Assembly (NCBI RefSeq): GCF_028554725.1
Contig: NC_071671.1
Span: forward strand, 57,616,501 to 57,680,500
Origin: Zeugodacus cucurbitae
Taxonomy: Eukaryota > Arthropoda > Insecta > Diptera > Tephritidae
Length of the DNA stretch: 64,000 bases
Reading direction: 5' to 3'
Positions 13,402 through 25,029 of this stretch are shown here, piece by piece. A program made the translations under genes and the position numbers. Below the pieces are notes generated by a model that saw nothing but the letters and a program-made list of their open reading frames with translations, was not told the DNA's origin and did not search any database. Numbering within the stretch: position 1 is the stretch's first letter; every line of letters begins with the position of its first letter.

Positions 13402-13848
13402 CTCTGCAAGTCCCTCATCATTCCCGCCCTACTTTACGGTGCAGAAGCGTGGACGGTGTCAACATCCGATGAGACGGCACTAGGAGTTTTCGAGAGAAAG
13501 GTTTTGCGGAAGATTTACGGTCCCTTAAACATTGGCAACGGCGAATACCGCAGAAGATGGAATGATGAGCTGTATGTGTTATTCGACGACATAGACATAG
13601 TCCAGCGAATAAAAAGACAGCGGCTACGCTGGCTGGGTCATGTGGTTCGAATGGACGAAAGTGCTCCAGCTCTGAAAATTTTTGATGCAGTACCCGCTGG
13701 TGGAAGCCGAGGAAGAGGGAGACCTCCACTCCGATGGAAGGACCAGGTGGAGAAGGACCCGACATCACTTGGTATTACCAATTGGTGCCAAACTGCCAAA
13801 AGGAGAGATGCGTGGCGCGCTGTTATGGACTCGGCTATAAACGCGTAA
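13402..13848 (+). pseudogene. Reverse transcriptase C-terminal domain fragment
   Basis: One open frame of about 148 codons with no own start. It encodes the region after the RT palm: LLYGAEAWT, then DETALGVFERKVLRKIYGP, then RIKRQRLRWLGHVVRMDES, then GRGRPPLRWKDQV, ending RDAWRAVMDSAINA. The RLRWLGHV block is a hallmark of the C-terminus of this LINE group. Compared with the copy at 26.3 kb it lacks both lesions: it has AGA where that copy has TGA, and no 4-base insertion. It is therefore the better-preserved 3' end, but it lacks all catalytic RT and endonuclease motifs and is dead. Confidence 0.8.
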
Positions 13849-13881
13849 GCGGTTTCTACGCCAGTCAAAAAGAAGAAGATG
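13402..13881 (+). mobile_element. RTE-type non-LTR retroposon, short 3' fragment
   Basis: About 480 bases corresponding to the last part of the element at 25030-26663. Homology starts at 13402, in the sequence encoding CKSLIIPALLYGAEAW. After the stop at 13846-13848 comes the same very short 3' UTR (GCGGTTTCTACGCCA), then an AAG-rich tail near 13866-13880. A 5'-truncated body, tiny 3' UTR and simple-repeat tail fit target-primed insertion of an RTE-clade LINE. I see no convincing target-site duplication. Confidence 0.75.
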
Positions 13882-16479
13882 TACGGCTATAGGCGTACAC
13901 TTACGACCCTAAGTAGACTAATAGAGCACGTCACACTAATTTCTAGTGATAAATTTTCAGATAAAATTTCAGATTAATACGATAATTGATATCAAGAGTA
14001 GTGATTAAGGTGTAGGCATATGAATTGTATGAGTAAATTCCAGTCGAAATTAACATTTATATAAGAGAAAACTATCGCTGTCATTTAACCATCAGCATAA
14101 CACATAATTATCAAATTAGCTAACAAACGAGCTATTGTTGAGTGGAACACAAAGCAATAGGAGAGGATAGGAAGTTACATCAAAAAAGTTGTAGTAGTCT
14201 TTATAGAATTCATGAAGAAGAATAGTTGGCTTTTGGAAATCTCTATAATTATTATGATTTTCCAAACCTCAAACAATGGTACAGGAATTGAGCAAAATTT
14301 CGAAAGCGTGATAAACACAATCAGCATTATATAAAATTTAAATATGGTGGAAGGCGCTTCAAATGTCTTCAAGATTATTTTAGCGTTTTTAAGGCGCAAG
14401 TGGCTGCTATATAGGTAGCAGCGGATCTATTGCTTCGAAGCGTAACATCCTCCGTCCTACAGTGAAGTGACTATTCATTCTGGGTTAAGTGCGCCCGAGG
14501 TAGAGAAATGTGTACCCTCACTTTCAGTCGATACCAGTTAGATCTTCACGATTAGACTAGTTTAAGTGCGTGGTCACAGAGGAATCCTAGATAATAACGT
14601 AAGGCTAATGAGCTTTTAAGGCTAGGCACGTCAGTCTTAACTACAGTAGAATGCGAACAAGTAGGAGCATATACGTACTTGTGATCTACTGCACAGTTGG
14701 AATTCAGCTGAGCTGGGAAAACGCTGTAAGTAAGAAGATCCTTCTGACCCAAGCAAAATCGTAAGATGTCTAGGGCGCTCAACCCTTCGTTATGGAATGC
14801 CCCATCTATGCAAGATCAAGAATAAAATTCTGTGGATTTCACTTTTTCAACATCCTCGCGAATCGGCGGTTGTAGAATTGAACAACATATGCAGATTTGT
14901 AGTAGGTTTGCAGCGCTTTGTTTGAATCTTAGTATATAATTAGGGTTTTTTTCGGACTTCACAAAGGACTGTCCTTACCTAACGTAAGGTCTATTAACAA
15001 AATACAGTCGAAGGTTTTTGGGTGGAAAATCCTGATAGAGGAAAGAGCTTTCACAAAGAAAATAAGGGAAAAGTACATGTATTTTGGAATAGAAAGTGAA
15101 TAGCACGGGCCACCATCGAAATGAATTTCTGAATAGTACAAGATTGCTTGATATAGTAGGATTTGAGTGTCTGAATAAGGCCTCAAGTCCCTTCATATAT
15201 ACAACTCAAAGTGATGTTTTAATATTTTCAAGACCTCAAGCAATTTAGACCAATGAAGCAATCACCGATATTTAAACTTATTTTTAAGCCAAATCCTGTC
15301 TAAATAGTTTTGAAAGCTTACAAAATTACCATAATCGGTATATCTACCTTCGAGTTTAATTCCATGATTATCCAACCAAATAAACTCTATTTAATGCAAA
15401 TATTTCCCAGCAAGTTTTATATCCACCTATCTATTCGGTAATTAAAAACACCTAAGGCGCGCTTTTAGTAAAATTGATGCAGTGCATAAATCTGTCGTTA
15501 TCGACTGACAGTTAACAACTTCAATTATGCGCCTGCAAAACATGACCAACATATGGACAACGCGCGCACCCACACGCAATTACGCATTGTCGCACCCATT
15601 ACTTAGCAAACGAACAAACGCACACACACACACACTAATAGACAGATTAATGTAGTTGTGCCGTGTGGATATTCTATGTTTCATAGCAGCAAATGTCAGT
15701 CAGAACAATTTACAACAACATGCCAATGACAACTTAATTAAAACGTAACAGAACTTTGCTAGTGAGTTGGCTTTTGACGTTGGTGCGCACTCAAGTGCAC
15801 ACATGAATGAATGAATGTATCACTGTGCAGAGTGAGTAGTCGTAGTACATGGCTGTGCCAGAAAGGTTACACACAAATGCGCATTTAGGCGCAAAAGCCA
15901 GTGCGACTAGTGTCGAGTATTTTTTTTTTTTGTTGTTGTATACATACAGATACACCTGTAAATATGTAGTGGCGTTGGTACTGGAGCGTAACCTCCCAGT
16001 TTTTGATTTATGAATAAACAGTTACATATTTATACTTTTGGTAGAGGCAGCGTGATGTCCCAGTGAGCTTTTAATGACGGGTTATTAGAATTTAGTATTC
16101 AGAGTTTTTTATAGTAAGGAATTGATATAGAAAATTATTCTAATTGAAGATAATTTTATTATAATTACTTTTTATAGTCATTAAGGATCAATCTCCTCGT
16201 AGTGATAGACGCATAGAGCTACCTTTCATTACAAAAAACCTACAGCAACAACGAAGAAATTATCCAAAATGATATAAACTAGAATTTAGAAATAATTTCA
16301 AAAAAAAATTTCGACCTAACCTATTATTTATATATCTGGCTCGAAGCGATCTCTACCGCTCAAGCCTTAAATAGACCCCTCATGTCTTCCACAATTTTTT
16401 AAATTAATTTTTTTTATAAATTTATTAAATATTTACTCATTATTTATTAAGAATTAATTCAGAATCCGAAAATCATCAG
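13882..16479. other. Non-coding DNA
   Basis: No gene supported. The stretch 14400-14830 is less AT-rich and could be an old transposon remnant, but neither strand gives motifs I recognise. A CA run lies near 15620-15634 and a T run near 15921. Confidence 0.5.
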
Positions 16480-17170
16480 AGGTAATTCCTGAACCGATTT
16501 TATTTTCGCTACCAAGGTACACTATATCCAAGACTATATGCTCACTTAATTTTGCTAAGATATCGCATATATTAACCGATATATGTGGTATAAAGCCCAT
16601 CGTATTTTTGAAAAGCCTATGCGATCTACGAAAAGTTATGACCCGATTTTAACCATTTTGGTACAGAAACACTGTTAGAGGAAAAAGATTTCCTCCGAAT
16701 TGAATTAAAATATTTGAGAGATTTACCAAAATTTTCGGTGAAAAATTAACCTTAGGCACTGAGTTCTTCATGTCCGGGTCCTTGAAAAGTTATAATCCGA
16801 ACTCGACAATTTTTCAACAAATGATGCTACAGCTCAAATATAGTATTTGTGTAAAGTTTTATTCCGCTATCTTCATTGGTTCCATATAAAGTGAACGAAT
16901 CAGATGGGATTCAAAATTGAGTTATATGTGAAGTAGGCGTGGTTGAACCGATTTCATCCATTTTCCACACGTGCCATCAGGAAATGTCCAGAAAATGCTA
17001 TATACCGCATTTCATTGAAATCGGTCGAGTAGTTCCTGAGATATGGTTTTTGGCTCATAAATGGGCTCATTTTCCATTTTTTTTAATTTGAGTACAGCTT
17101 CCTTCTGACATTTATTCTCTAACATTTAGAAATTTATAAATTTCTGATGTTTTTCGCTATTCGGCTTTTC
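16480..17170 (+). repeat. Dispersed mini-me-like repeat, copy C (internal part)
   Basis: It matches the inner section of the family without its 5' terminus. It shares CACTTAATTTTGCTAAGATA, the ACCGATATAT block, TTCATTGAAATCGGTCGAGT at 17012 and the following CCTGAGATATGG with the copies at 1, 20726 and 53506. It is truncated at both ends. Confidence 0.7.
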
Positions 17171-17704
17171 AGGTTTCATAAAATTATGCCATCTAAGGTA
17201 TGACGGTACCTACATACATACAAGTAAATAAAAGCTAACGATATCGAATGACCATCAACAAATACCATTGCGAATGCGATTTTATGACCTCACTGTAACA
17301 ATTTGTGGCTGCCACGCACATAAAATGCAATTTATTACACACTTTCTGAAGTTACACATACGCCACGGCGGGCAAATAAATGTAAAAGAACATTAATCAA
17401 AATACGAGACATAGGCTGGTGCACCTACGGATTTTTTTTTTAATTTGCATATGTTTTACAATTCGAATATTTGAAAAATTAAATAAATTTAAAATAATTT
17501 GTTTAAAATAATTTTTTGAAAATATTCTTCAAAGATTAAAATTATGACTATTAATGTCAAAAAAACACTAAAAATATTATAATTTTTTAATTTATTTTAA
17601 AATATTAATATTATTAAATGTATTAAATTTATTAAATTTAAAAAAAAATTCTGATTTTATAAAAAAAAAATTCTTTAAAAAGTACAAAAATATCACTTGA
17701 GTGT
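17171..17704. other. Very AT-rich spacer, probable intron beside the exon
   Basis: It consists mostly of A/T words from 17430 to 17700 with no open frame. It lies immediately downstream (minus strand) of the splice donor at 17705-17710, as expected for an intron start. Confidence 0.5.
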
Positions 17705-17710
17705 ACTCAC
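17705..17710 (-). other. Candidate 5' splice donor GTGAGT
   Basis: Read on the minus strand, the sequence is ACAAAAT|GTGAGTAC. GTGAGT matches the insect donor consensus and falls in phase 0 after an Asn codon. The frame then closes at a TGA 12 bases downstream of the donor hexamer region. Confidence 0.55.
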
Positions 17711-18124
17711 ATTTTGTGCACTTGTGCCATTGGTATTTGCTGCAGTTGTTGCGCCACCACAATTCGAATTATTGCTGGACGCTATCGGATTGTTGTTACC
17801 AATAACGGTGGCAGTTGATGCACGTCGACTACTGCTATTCCGATTGCTGCGATTGTTGTGCGAATTGGTGGTGGTGACGGTGGCGATGTTGGTGTTTGTA
17901 TTGGTTGTGGTGTGGAGTGGCGAGGCGGGGGGCGTTGATTGGTGGCTGGAGGGTTGGGTGGTAGTATTGGAATTGGAGTTGGTTGGTGGCGGAAGTGAGG
18001 GGCCCGTTCTGTTGCGTAGACGGGCCAAAGCACTCCTTAGGCCCTCCGTATTGTTTTTGTCGGGCCCCTTGCCAAATAAAATGCATCCACAAAACACTTT
18101 GAATGCTTTTGCATATGCTGTGGA
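17711..18124 (-). CDS. Candidate internal coding exon, Asn/Thr/Ser/Pro-rich protein, gene not recognised
   Basis: The minus-strand frame is open from a TAG at 18127-18125 to the donor at 17710, about 138 codons. It holds no in-frame ATG, so I read it as an internal exon joined to an upstream exon. The acceptor is uncertain: TTAG|TCC at 18125/18124 (phase 0) or CACAG|CA at 18118/18117, both with a weak pyrimidine tract. The translation starts AYAKAFKVFCGCILFGKGPD, then a basic-helical EGLRSALARLRNRTGPS. It then becomes a long low-complexity tract of Pro, Thr, Asn and Ser, with RRAS (a basophilic-kinase type site) near the middle, ending GTSAQN. Codon third positions are markedly GC-rich against AT-rich flanks, and the Asn/Thr runs use varied codons, which favours real coding over a microsatellite. 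The opposite strand is also open but reads as a Val/Leu-rich shadow. No function is assigned. Alternative: a non-coding GC-rich island. Confidence 0.45.
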
Positions 18125-19058
18125 CTAATGCATGGGTGCTTCTGTTTTTGTTTATGTCTTTGTTTGTAATTGTAGAGAATTGTGTAGTTTAGTTGAAATT
18201 GTTAGTTTTTGCTCAAAGTAGCTGACGAGTGTTTATAAAACTAAGTTTAAGGTTTACTAATGAACAATTTTAGTCGGCAATTTAATGTCTCTTTTTGTTC
18301 CACAACTTCAGTTAAATTTCTATTTCTTAAAATTAAATTTTTATACAATTATTACTTTATTAATTCGGTAAGCATTTAGTTAAAGCAAATATATACAATT
18401 TTTGCCATTATTTAAATGAATATCTGATCTAATCCTAAAACTTTTCGGAAAATAATGGTTTAGTTTTGCTTAATATACACGGAGAATGTTTTATTTGAAA
18501 TTCGCGCACGGAACTAATGACATCTGAAAAGAGAAAAAATTTGCAATTATTTTTTATTTAAAACTTTTATTTTATAAAAATTAAATTAGTTTAATAAAAT
18601 TTAGTTAATAAATATTCATACAATAAAATAAAACATATATTCATATTCATACACGAAAAATGAAAGAAATTTTGTCTTATTTTCACACAATCAACTAATC
18701 TTAAAGATTACACTGTACAACACTCGGCTGGGTATTCGATCAAACTTATTTTTATTTTTTTTTTTTTTCAATAGATTCAGACATAAGTAAAAAGTGTAAA
18801 GATAGCTTCCAAAATCGAAATGTTGGTCTCGAAGTTCGAAAAAACGCTTGATTGATAAGTCTTGTTAGTAGTTACAGGATATAGTTACTAAAAAATTAAA
18901 AATATGTCATTATACCGATTTCTTAGTGGAATTTTTACTAAGAAAATTGAAATAGTTAACTTACCATTTAAAAATAATTTTCATTTTAATTTGATTATTT
19001 CGAAAAACGTCCCTAAGACCATTTACATTTAAATTAAGTAAAGATACGAAAATCTGAG
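18125..19058. other. AT-rich DNA upstream of the candidate exon
   Basis: No gene or known repeat seen. If the exon is real, this would be intron on its 5' side (minus strand). Confidence 0.45.
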
Positions 19059-19338
19059 TTAAGGCAGTAGTCTGCTTTAGAAGCCGAAAAAAAGCGATTT
19101 ATTAGCCTTTTTTTTTGAAAGGGAAGGAAATGATTGCGGTAAACGGAATTTTAAGACGATAATTTACTATATTTAAGGCTTAAAAACAATATTTATTATT
19201 AAAAAATATTGAAATTTTTTCAAAGTTGTAAGTGTTTTTCTGGAGCGCCTGAAGTCTGCACTTGTAAATCGGTGCCGGTGATGGAGGTCGTGCGATGCAT
19301 CTGAAACAGTCGAACGAAATTTTTTTTTTAATTTTTAT
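19059..19338 (+). mobile_element. TTAA-associated MITE, truncated copy (left end only)
   Basis: TTAA at 19059-19062 is followed by GGCAGTAGTCTGCTTTA. About 255 further bases align closely with the left third of the complete element at 44380, including GGAAATGATTGCGGTAAACG and CGGTGCCGGTGATGGAGGTC. The homology stops in a T run at about 19338; the rest of the element and its right end are missing. Confidence 0.8.
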
Positions 19339-20725
19339 CACCCACATAATTTAATGAAATTTTCACCATAAGAATGTATAATAATCTGAAACATTTTTTG
19401 AGCAAGTATCAAGAAATTATGTAATATATCAACATTGAAATTGTGTGAAAGGTCTAACTATTATTAAATAATGTAAAAAATACAAATTTTAATCAACGTG
19501 GAACTTTTTAATCACTTTGTTTGTGTGCATACATATACTGTATTTGATACCTAACAAATGGTGTTATTGTAGGGCTTTTATTTCGACATCACTCATACGC
19601 AGCGGTAGCACAAATAAATCCAATTTGCATGTTCGCTTCCGGAACGAAACAAGTTTATTTACAAAGTCCTACAAAGGGTACATATATGTATAACTGCTAA
19701 GGAAATCACATTTTTTAAGCATCATTTGCTCTTACTTACTTATGAATAATATTCCTCTTACTCACTCAACTGTTTAAATTTAAAACGTAAGGACCTACAT
19801 AATCGCACATTACTTTCTAACAAGCAACCACAACACAGAATTTTTGCTTTAATAAGTGTCTACCAACAGTAAAAATAGAAAAAATTGTACAACACTAGGC
19901 AAAGGGTAACACCAGCAAATACAAATACACACACACTCGCATGTAGTTGAGCATAAAAAAGTATAAAAAGTACACATGAGAACCGCAAATAACCGTAGGC
20001 AATGCCAATAATGTTGTTGTTATTGTATTTTGTTTGTGCTTTTGTAAGCACCAACTCATTCTCATTTTCTTTATATGGATATCTACAGGCATACATACAT
20101 ATGTATGTACGATGCATGTGTGATTTGTATACTTATCCGGCACTATGAGTGGAGTCTACAGCAGGATGCTTGGCACGGGTACTTTTTTTGCCTTCGGCGC
20201 CGATAAGAGATTTTTTGGCTTACTCAATACTCAGAATGTGAAATTTTTTGGCAGTATTTGTTTTTTTTTTTAATATTTGAAAAGGGCGAGTTGGAAGCAC
20301 ATACACGTTCATATTAGGAGCTGTAGGTGCTGCAGGTGCTTAGCCCGCTCTTACATGACTACTATTCAAATTTAGTGCCACAGTTCTGTTATGCAAATGA
20401 AAGAAACGAACAAACTTAAATCTGCTTCCTCTCCATAGTTTATTTTTTAGAAAAGTTGAAAAATATAAACAGTATGCCAAAAATGTATAAAGGCTAAAGA
20501 CAATTATTGATGAAGCTAATATGAATGTATGACATGTCGCTAGAGTATAACCAGATTTTGAAGCATTTAACAAATTGCTTTTGTATGGCGTGATTAAAAT
20601 GCAAATAGTCAGGTTTCCTTCACTTGTCTCCTCACCTGCACTTCATTTGAATTTTCTTGGATAAATTTCATTTTTACCAGAAATTCATTAAAAAATCAAT
20701 GAATATGCATAAAAATGAAAAAAAA
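19339..20725. other. Non-coding DNA
   Basis: No gene supported. The overlapping minus-strand frames at 19860-20143 are in AT-rich sequence with CATA microsatellite character and show no domain. Confidence 0.5.
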
Positions 20726-21930
20726 AACAAGTAAGGAAGGGCTAAGTTCGGGTGTAACCGAACATTTTATACTCTCGCAATTTATATATTTAACTTTATT
20801 TATGTTTTATAATACACAATTTGACCCACATATTCGTCATATATATTGTATAAAGTCCATTGAAAGTTGGAAACCATAATATTAGGTTGGAAGCACCGAG
20901 GTCCTCGTGTTCGATATATGGGGCCTTAAAAACCTATGGTCCGATTTCGGCGATTTTTAGAATGGGGCTGCCACACTATAAACATAGTATTTGTGCAAAG
21001 TTCTGCACCGATATTTTCACTAGTGCTTACTTTATATATTGTAAAGTAAACGATTCAGATCGTCTTCAAAGTTCTGGTATATAGGAAGTAGGCGTGGTTG
21101 TGAAGCGATTTGGCCTATTTTCACAACATTTCATTGGGATGTAAGGAAACTATTACAAACCAAGTTTCATTGAAATCGGTCGAGTAGTTCCTGAGATATG
21201 GTTTTTGACCCATAAGTGGGCGACGCCACGCCCATTTTCCATTTTGTAAAAAAATCTGAGTACAGCTTTCATCAGCCATTTCTTATGAGAAATTTAGTGT
21301 TTCTGACGTTTTTCGTTAGTGAGTTAACCCACTTTTAGTAATTCTCAACCTAACTTTTGTATGGGAGGTGGGCGTGATTATGATCCGATTTGTTTCGTTT
21401 TTGGATTGTATTAGGAAGTGGCTAAGAAAAATGACTCCAGAAAGTTTGGTTTATATAGCTCTATTGGTTTGCGAGCTATGTACAAAAAACTTAATAGGGG
21501 GCGGGGCCACGCCCACTTCCCCAAAAAAATTACATCCAAATATGCCCCTTCATTGTGCGATCCTTTGTACCAAATTTTATTTCCATAGCTTTATTTATGG
21601 CTTAGTTATGGCAATTTAGTTTTCGCCATTTTGTGGGCGTGGCAGTGGTCCGATTTTGTTCATTTTCGAAAGCAACCTTCCTATGGTGCCACGAAATAAA
21701 TGTGCCAAGTTTCATCAAGATATCTTAATTTTTACTCAAGTTACAGCTTGCACAGACAGACGGACGGACGGACAGACAGACATTCGGATTTGAACTCCAC
21801 TCTTCACCCTGATCACTTTGGTATATATAACCCTATATCTAACTCGTTTAGTTTTGGGTGTTACAAACAACCGTTATGTGAACAAAACTATAATACTCTC
21901 TTTAGCAACATTTGTTGCGAGAGTATAAAA
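20726..21930 (+). repeat. Dispersed mini-me-like repeat, copy D (most complete)
   Basis: Begins AACAAGTAAGGAAGGGC, then a 6-bp-stem hairpin at 20746-20763 (GTTCGG, loop GTGTAA, CCGAAC), then TTTATACTCTCGCAA at 20766-20780. The last motif returns as its exact reverse complement at 21915-21929, so the element has sub-terminal inverted repeats. The interior has GGCGTGG/GCCACGCCC words, TTCATTGAAATCGGTCGAGT, a (GACR)n tract and a following TATATA tract. That microsatellite pair is what defines mini-me-type repeats in Drosophila. No protein is encoded. The relationship to the named family is by resemblance only. Confidence 0.75.
21752..21782 (+). repeat. (GACA/GACG)n microsatellite
   Basis: Seven to eight tetranucleotide units inside repeat copy D. 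Shorter versions occur at matching positions in the copies ending at 11692 and 54950. Confidence 0.9.
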
Positions 21931-21989
21931 ATTGGTACATATACAATATGTAGTACAGTAGTAACCGGATAAATGAATTTGGAACATTC

Positions 21990-22331
21990 TTATGGCTTTT
22001 TCGCACAGGCAATAATTGATCAATTAACCGGCCTGTGCTAGATTAAAGTGCTGATTTAGTTCGATTTATCATAGAAAAGAAAAATCTTGTTTCATTACAT
22101 TAATTTTGAATCGAATACAAATCGAGTCCAGACTGGAATGCAACTCTGCGTGTTGTTGTCCACACTCATAATTTGTTGTGATTATTGATAAACTCCTTAT
22201 GAAGAGCAAAAACAAAAATGTATAACAGCTGATCGTTAATCGAATAGCCGGCAATGCGAAAGGCAAAAACTCATTTCTCAATTGTAAACTGAATGTATTA
22301 AATTAATTTGGCTGTGCGAAAAGGTTATTAG
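21990..22331 (+). mobile_element. Small MITE family, copy 1 (both ends)
   Basis: The left end is TATGGCTTTTTCGCACAGG. The right end GGCTGTGCGAAAAGGTTATTA is its imperfect reverse complement. The interior shares long stretches with the copies at 31664, 45328 and 60051, for example GAATACAAATCGA, CTGGAATGCAACTC and TTAATTTGGCTGTGCG. Length is about 340 bp with no coding capacity. I see no reliable target-site duplication. Confidence 0.75.
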
Positions 22332-25029
22332 TATATTGTTGAATATTGCGCCGTCGTTAAACGATTTACATCTATGAAAGTTGTCTAATATTTTGAATAA
22401 TTTTTATGACGCAAAAAAATAAATATCCAGAGAGTTTTTTGCATTTCTGACACTGCATGACATTTTTCATAAGAAATAAGTGCTCTTAAACCCATTTTGA
22501 ACAATTTTTTATACCAAACTCCATAGTCCAATTTAATTGCCTTTAAAGACGGGCATACTAAAGATACTAAATTCCATTTGATTAATAATTTATGTAATTA
22601 TGGAACCAAAGGGTTTTCGAAATTGTTTCAATTTCAAAAAATCTTATATCACTTAATTAGAGCAATATATAGTTTTTAGTAAGAAGGAGAAAAGTATTTA
22701 TTTTTTTGCTCTGTTCACAATGTGATTTGGACTTAAACATTGATAAAAATTGATTGAAAACCTTCATAACACCTATATACCCAATGATGTGATAATTTTC
22801 ATACTACATGTTTGCTTCATATCACACATATTGATTCAAGTACGAGATACTCTGATATTCTGTACCAGAAATTATTGATAGACGTCCATAATTTCTCCCA
22901 GAATGAAACTAATAAGTAAAGATTATATTCTTTAGTCAGCTGAATTTGAAGAAAATATTTCCGATATAAAGTAAAGCACTTTGAGATTATATGTTTACTA
23001 TTAGCCTAAAATAGTGTCAAAAAGAGTACTGTTTACTTATAAAGTACAAAAAAATTAAACAATTTAGCTTGAGGTTAAAACTGGGAGAAATACATACATA
23101 CATACATGATGTCTATAAAATATTTCATCCACAATTACTAAACCAATCCTAAAATTTTCTAACCGCGCACACTAAATTGATTGCTCTTCACAGGCAGCAG
23201 AACTATGTTTGTCATTTCAATTACCTGTTTAATAATTACTTGAGACTTTAAAGTAATTGATATTAATTATGAAATATTTAACACAGCATGGAATTTTAAT
23301 ATTTTAATAGCAAAATTAGCAATTTATTAGCCAAACTTTAGCTACTCAACTGAATTGACGGCAGTAATGTGCCTACACTTTGAACTAACTTTGAAACTTT
23401 TGAACAAAACAACAAAAGCAAATGACGAAAATAAGAAGAAACACATTTTAGCGTGTGAAACAGCGGAAACATTTGGTAGTTGAAGTAAATTATGGCACAC
23501 TAGCTGCCAGCAAAATTGAAGTCAAAGGCAATCAATTGTCAAATGCAGCACGAGTTCAACAAAGTTTACAATTTGCTTTTATTATGCTTTTTCGTTTTAC
23601 TTACTTTCACTGTGAAAAAATCTGCTTATCGACTTTTTTATTTATTTTTCTTTGTTTTTCAATAAGAAACGCGAAAAGTTAATAAGAACACGAAGGACCG
23701 TACTTAATTAGCCAGCAAAACGAAATTTTGCATTAAAGTATGAAGTATGAAAATTGGTTGGAGGAGCTTGTGGGGAAGCGCAAAAACCAATAAACCGTTA
23801 GAGAAAAAACGCAAACACCAAAAAGCGTGAAAAAATTGCTGAAAGAACAGTAAAAGTTTACGCATTTCGTGCGTGTGGCTTTGCGGTTACGCAGGTGGCG
23901 TCGTGCAGCAGTGAAGGAAAGAGCACTCATACGCCATGGCGTGCGCGCAATTAAATGGCGTGAAAGCGTTGCGTATGCACTTGAATGTCAGCGCGAAGCT
24001 CATATATCATATTACATATATACACCCATACACACATACATATACACATGCAACATTTGGTGACTTTTTGTTACAGTTTTCTCGCTTTTTTTATTAGCGC
24101 ACCAATCTTTATGACACTTGATGCGCCAAAAATGCGAAAGCATGTGAATAGTGGCAGGCGTATAATACTATTTTATATGAGCATATGAATAAATATCGCT
24201 ACCAAAAACATATTAGCACAGCTTTAAGTGTGTATGTATGTGTGTGTATGAGTAGAAGAGAGTGCGTGAAATAATCTTAGCATATGTGTAGGCGCTGTTT
24301 ATTATTGTTGCGTTTTGGCGAACAGCTGTGCCGATATTAAACAACAGCACGCATTTATATATGTATGTATCTATTAGATATGTATAGAGAAGAACTTTTA
24401 TGTAAGCGTGCAGCAACATCTGCTGCCACTTTGCGTCACCACAAAACTGTGGCAAAAAATACTATGAATTTGGTACCATTTTGGTTATTTTTTATGCTTG
24501 CATGTGTGTTTTTGGTCCTTATTTGTTTTAATTTGGTATTTATTAACAAATTTTTACTTTATTTGTTTTCGTGCGTTTTTCGTCACACGCACGGCACACT
24601 ATACATAATTTATACAGATATAAAGAACTACATATATACTATATATCACATCTTTTGCGTATTTCTTTCATTTCTAGTGGTTCAGTCTTTCTTTTCTTCG
24701 CGTTCTTTATGACTGTTATTCAGCTCAATGCCATATATGCCATTGCCGATGCAAAAAAAAGCAAATAACTAATATTTTTGCACACCTTTAATATTTATTT
24801 CATTTCTAATCGTATTTTACGTTTCAGTGTTGTTTATGTGACACACATTCCAACGCATACTTATATATGCATACATATATACTATATGGTATACAGTATA
24901 AATGAAGTGTGCCAACATTTTTTATTAACAATGTCCTTCAAGGTGCGTGTTGCATATGCAGTAAAGTAGATATACATACATATATAGCAGTAAATCAGAA
25001 AAAAATATATTTAAATAAATTTAAAACTA
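22332..25029. other. Non-coding DNA, partly single-copy in appearance
   Basis: No gene supported. The GC-richer part at 23690-24010 has short open frames on both strands without recognisable motifs. CATA/TATA runs lie near 23091-23105, 24002-24045 and 24840-24890. Confidence 0.5.

Noticed and set aside
14400..14830. GC-richer stretch considered as a LINE RNase H fragment
   Set aside because: Neither strand gives the expected acidic motif series; similarity was only a vague impression.
17697..18128. 143-codon plus-strand frame opposite the candidate exon
   Set aside because: It is a Val/Leu-rich complement of the Asn/Thr/Ser-rich frame. The minus strand has the splice donor and better codon use.
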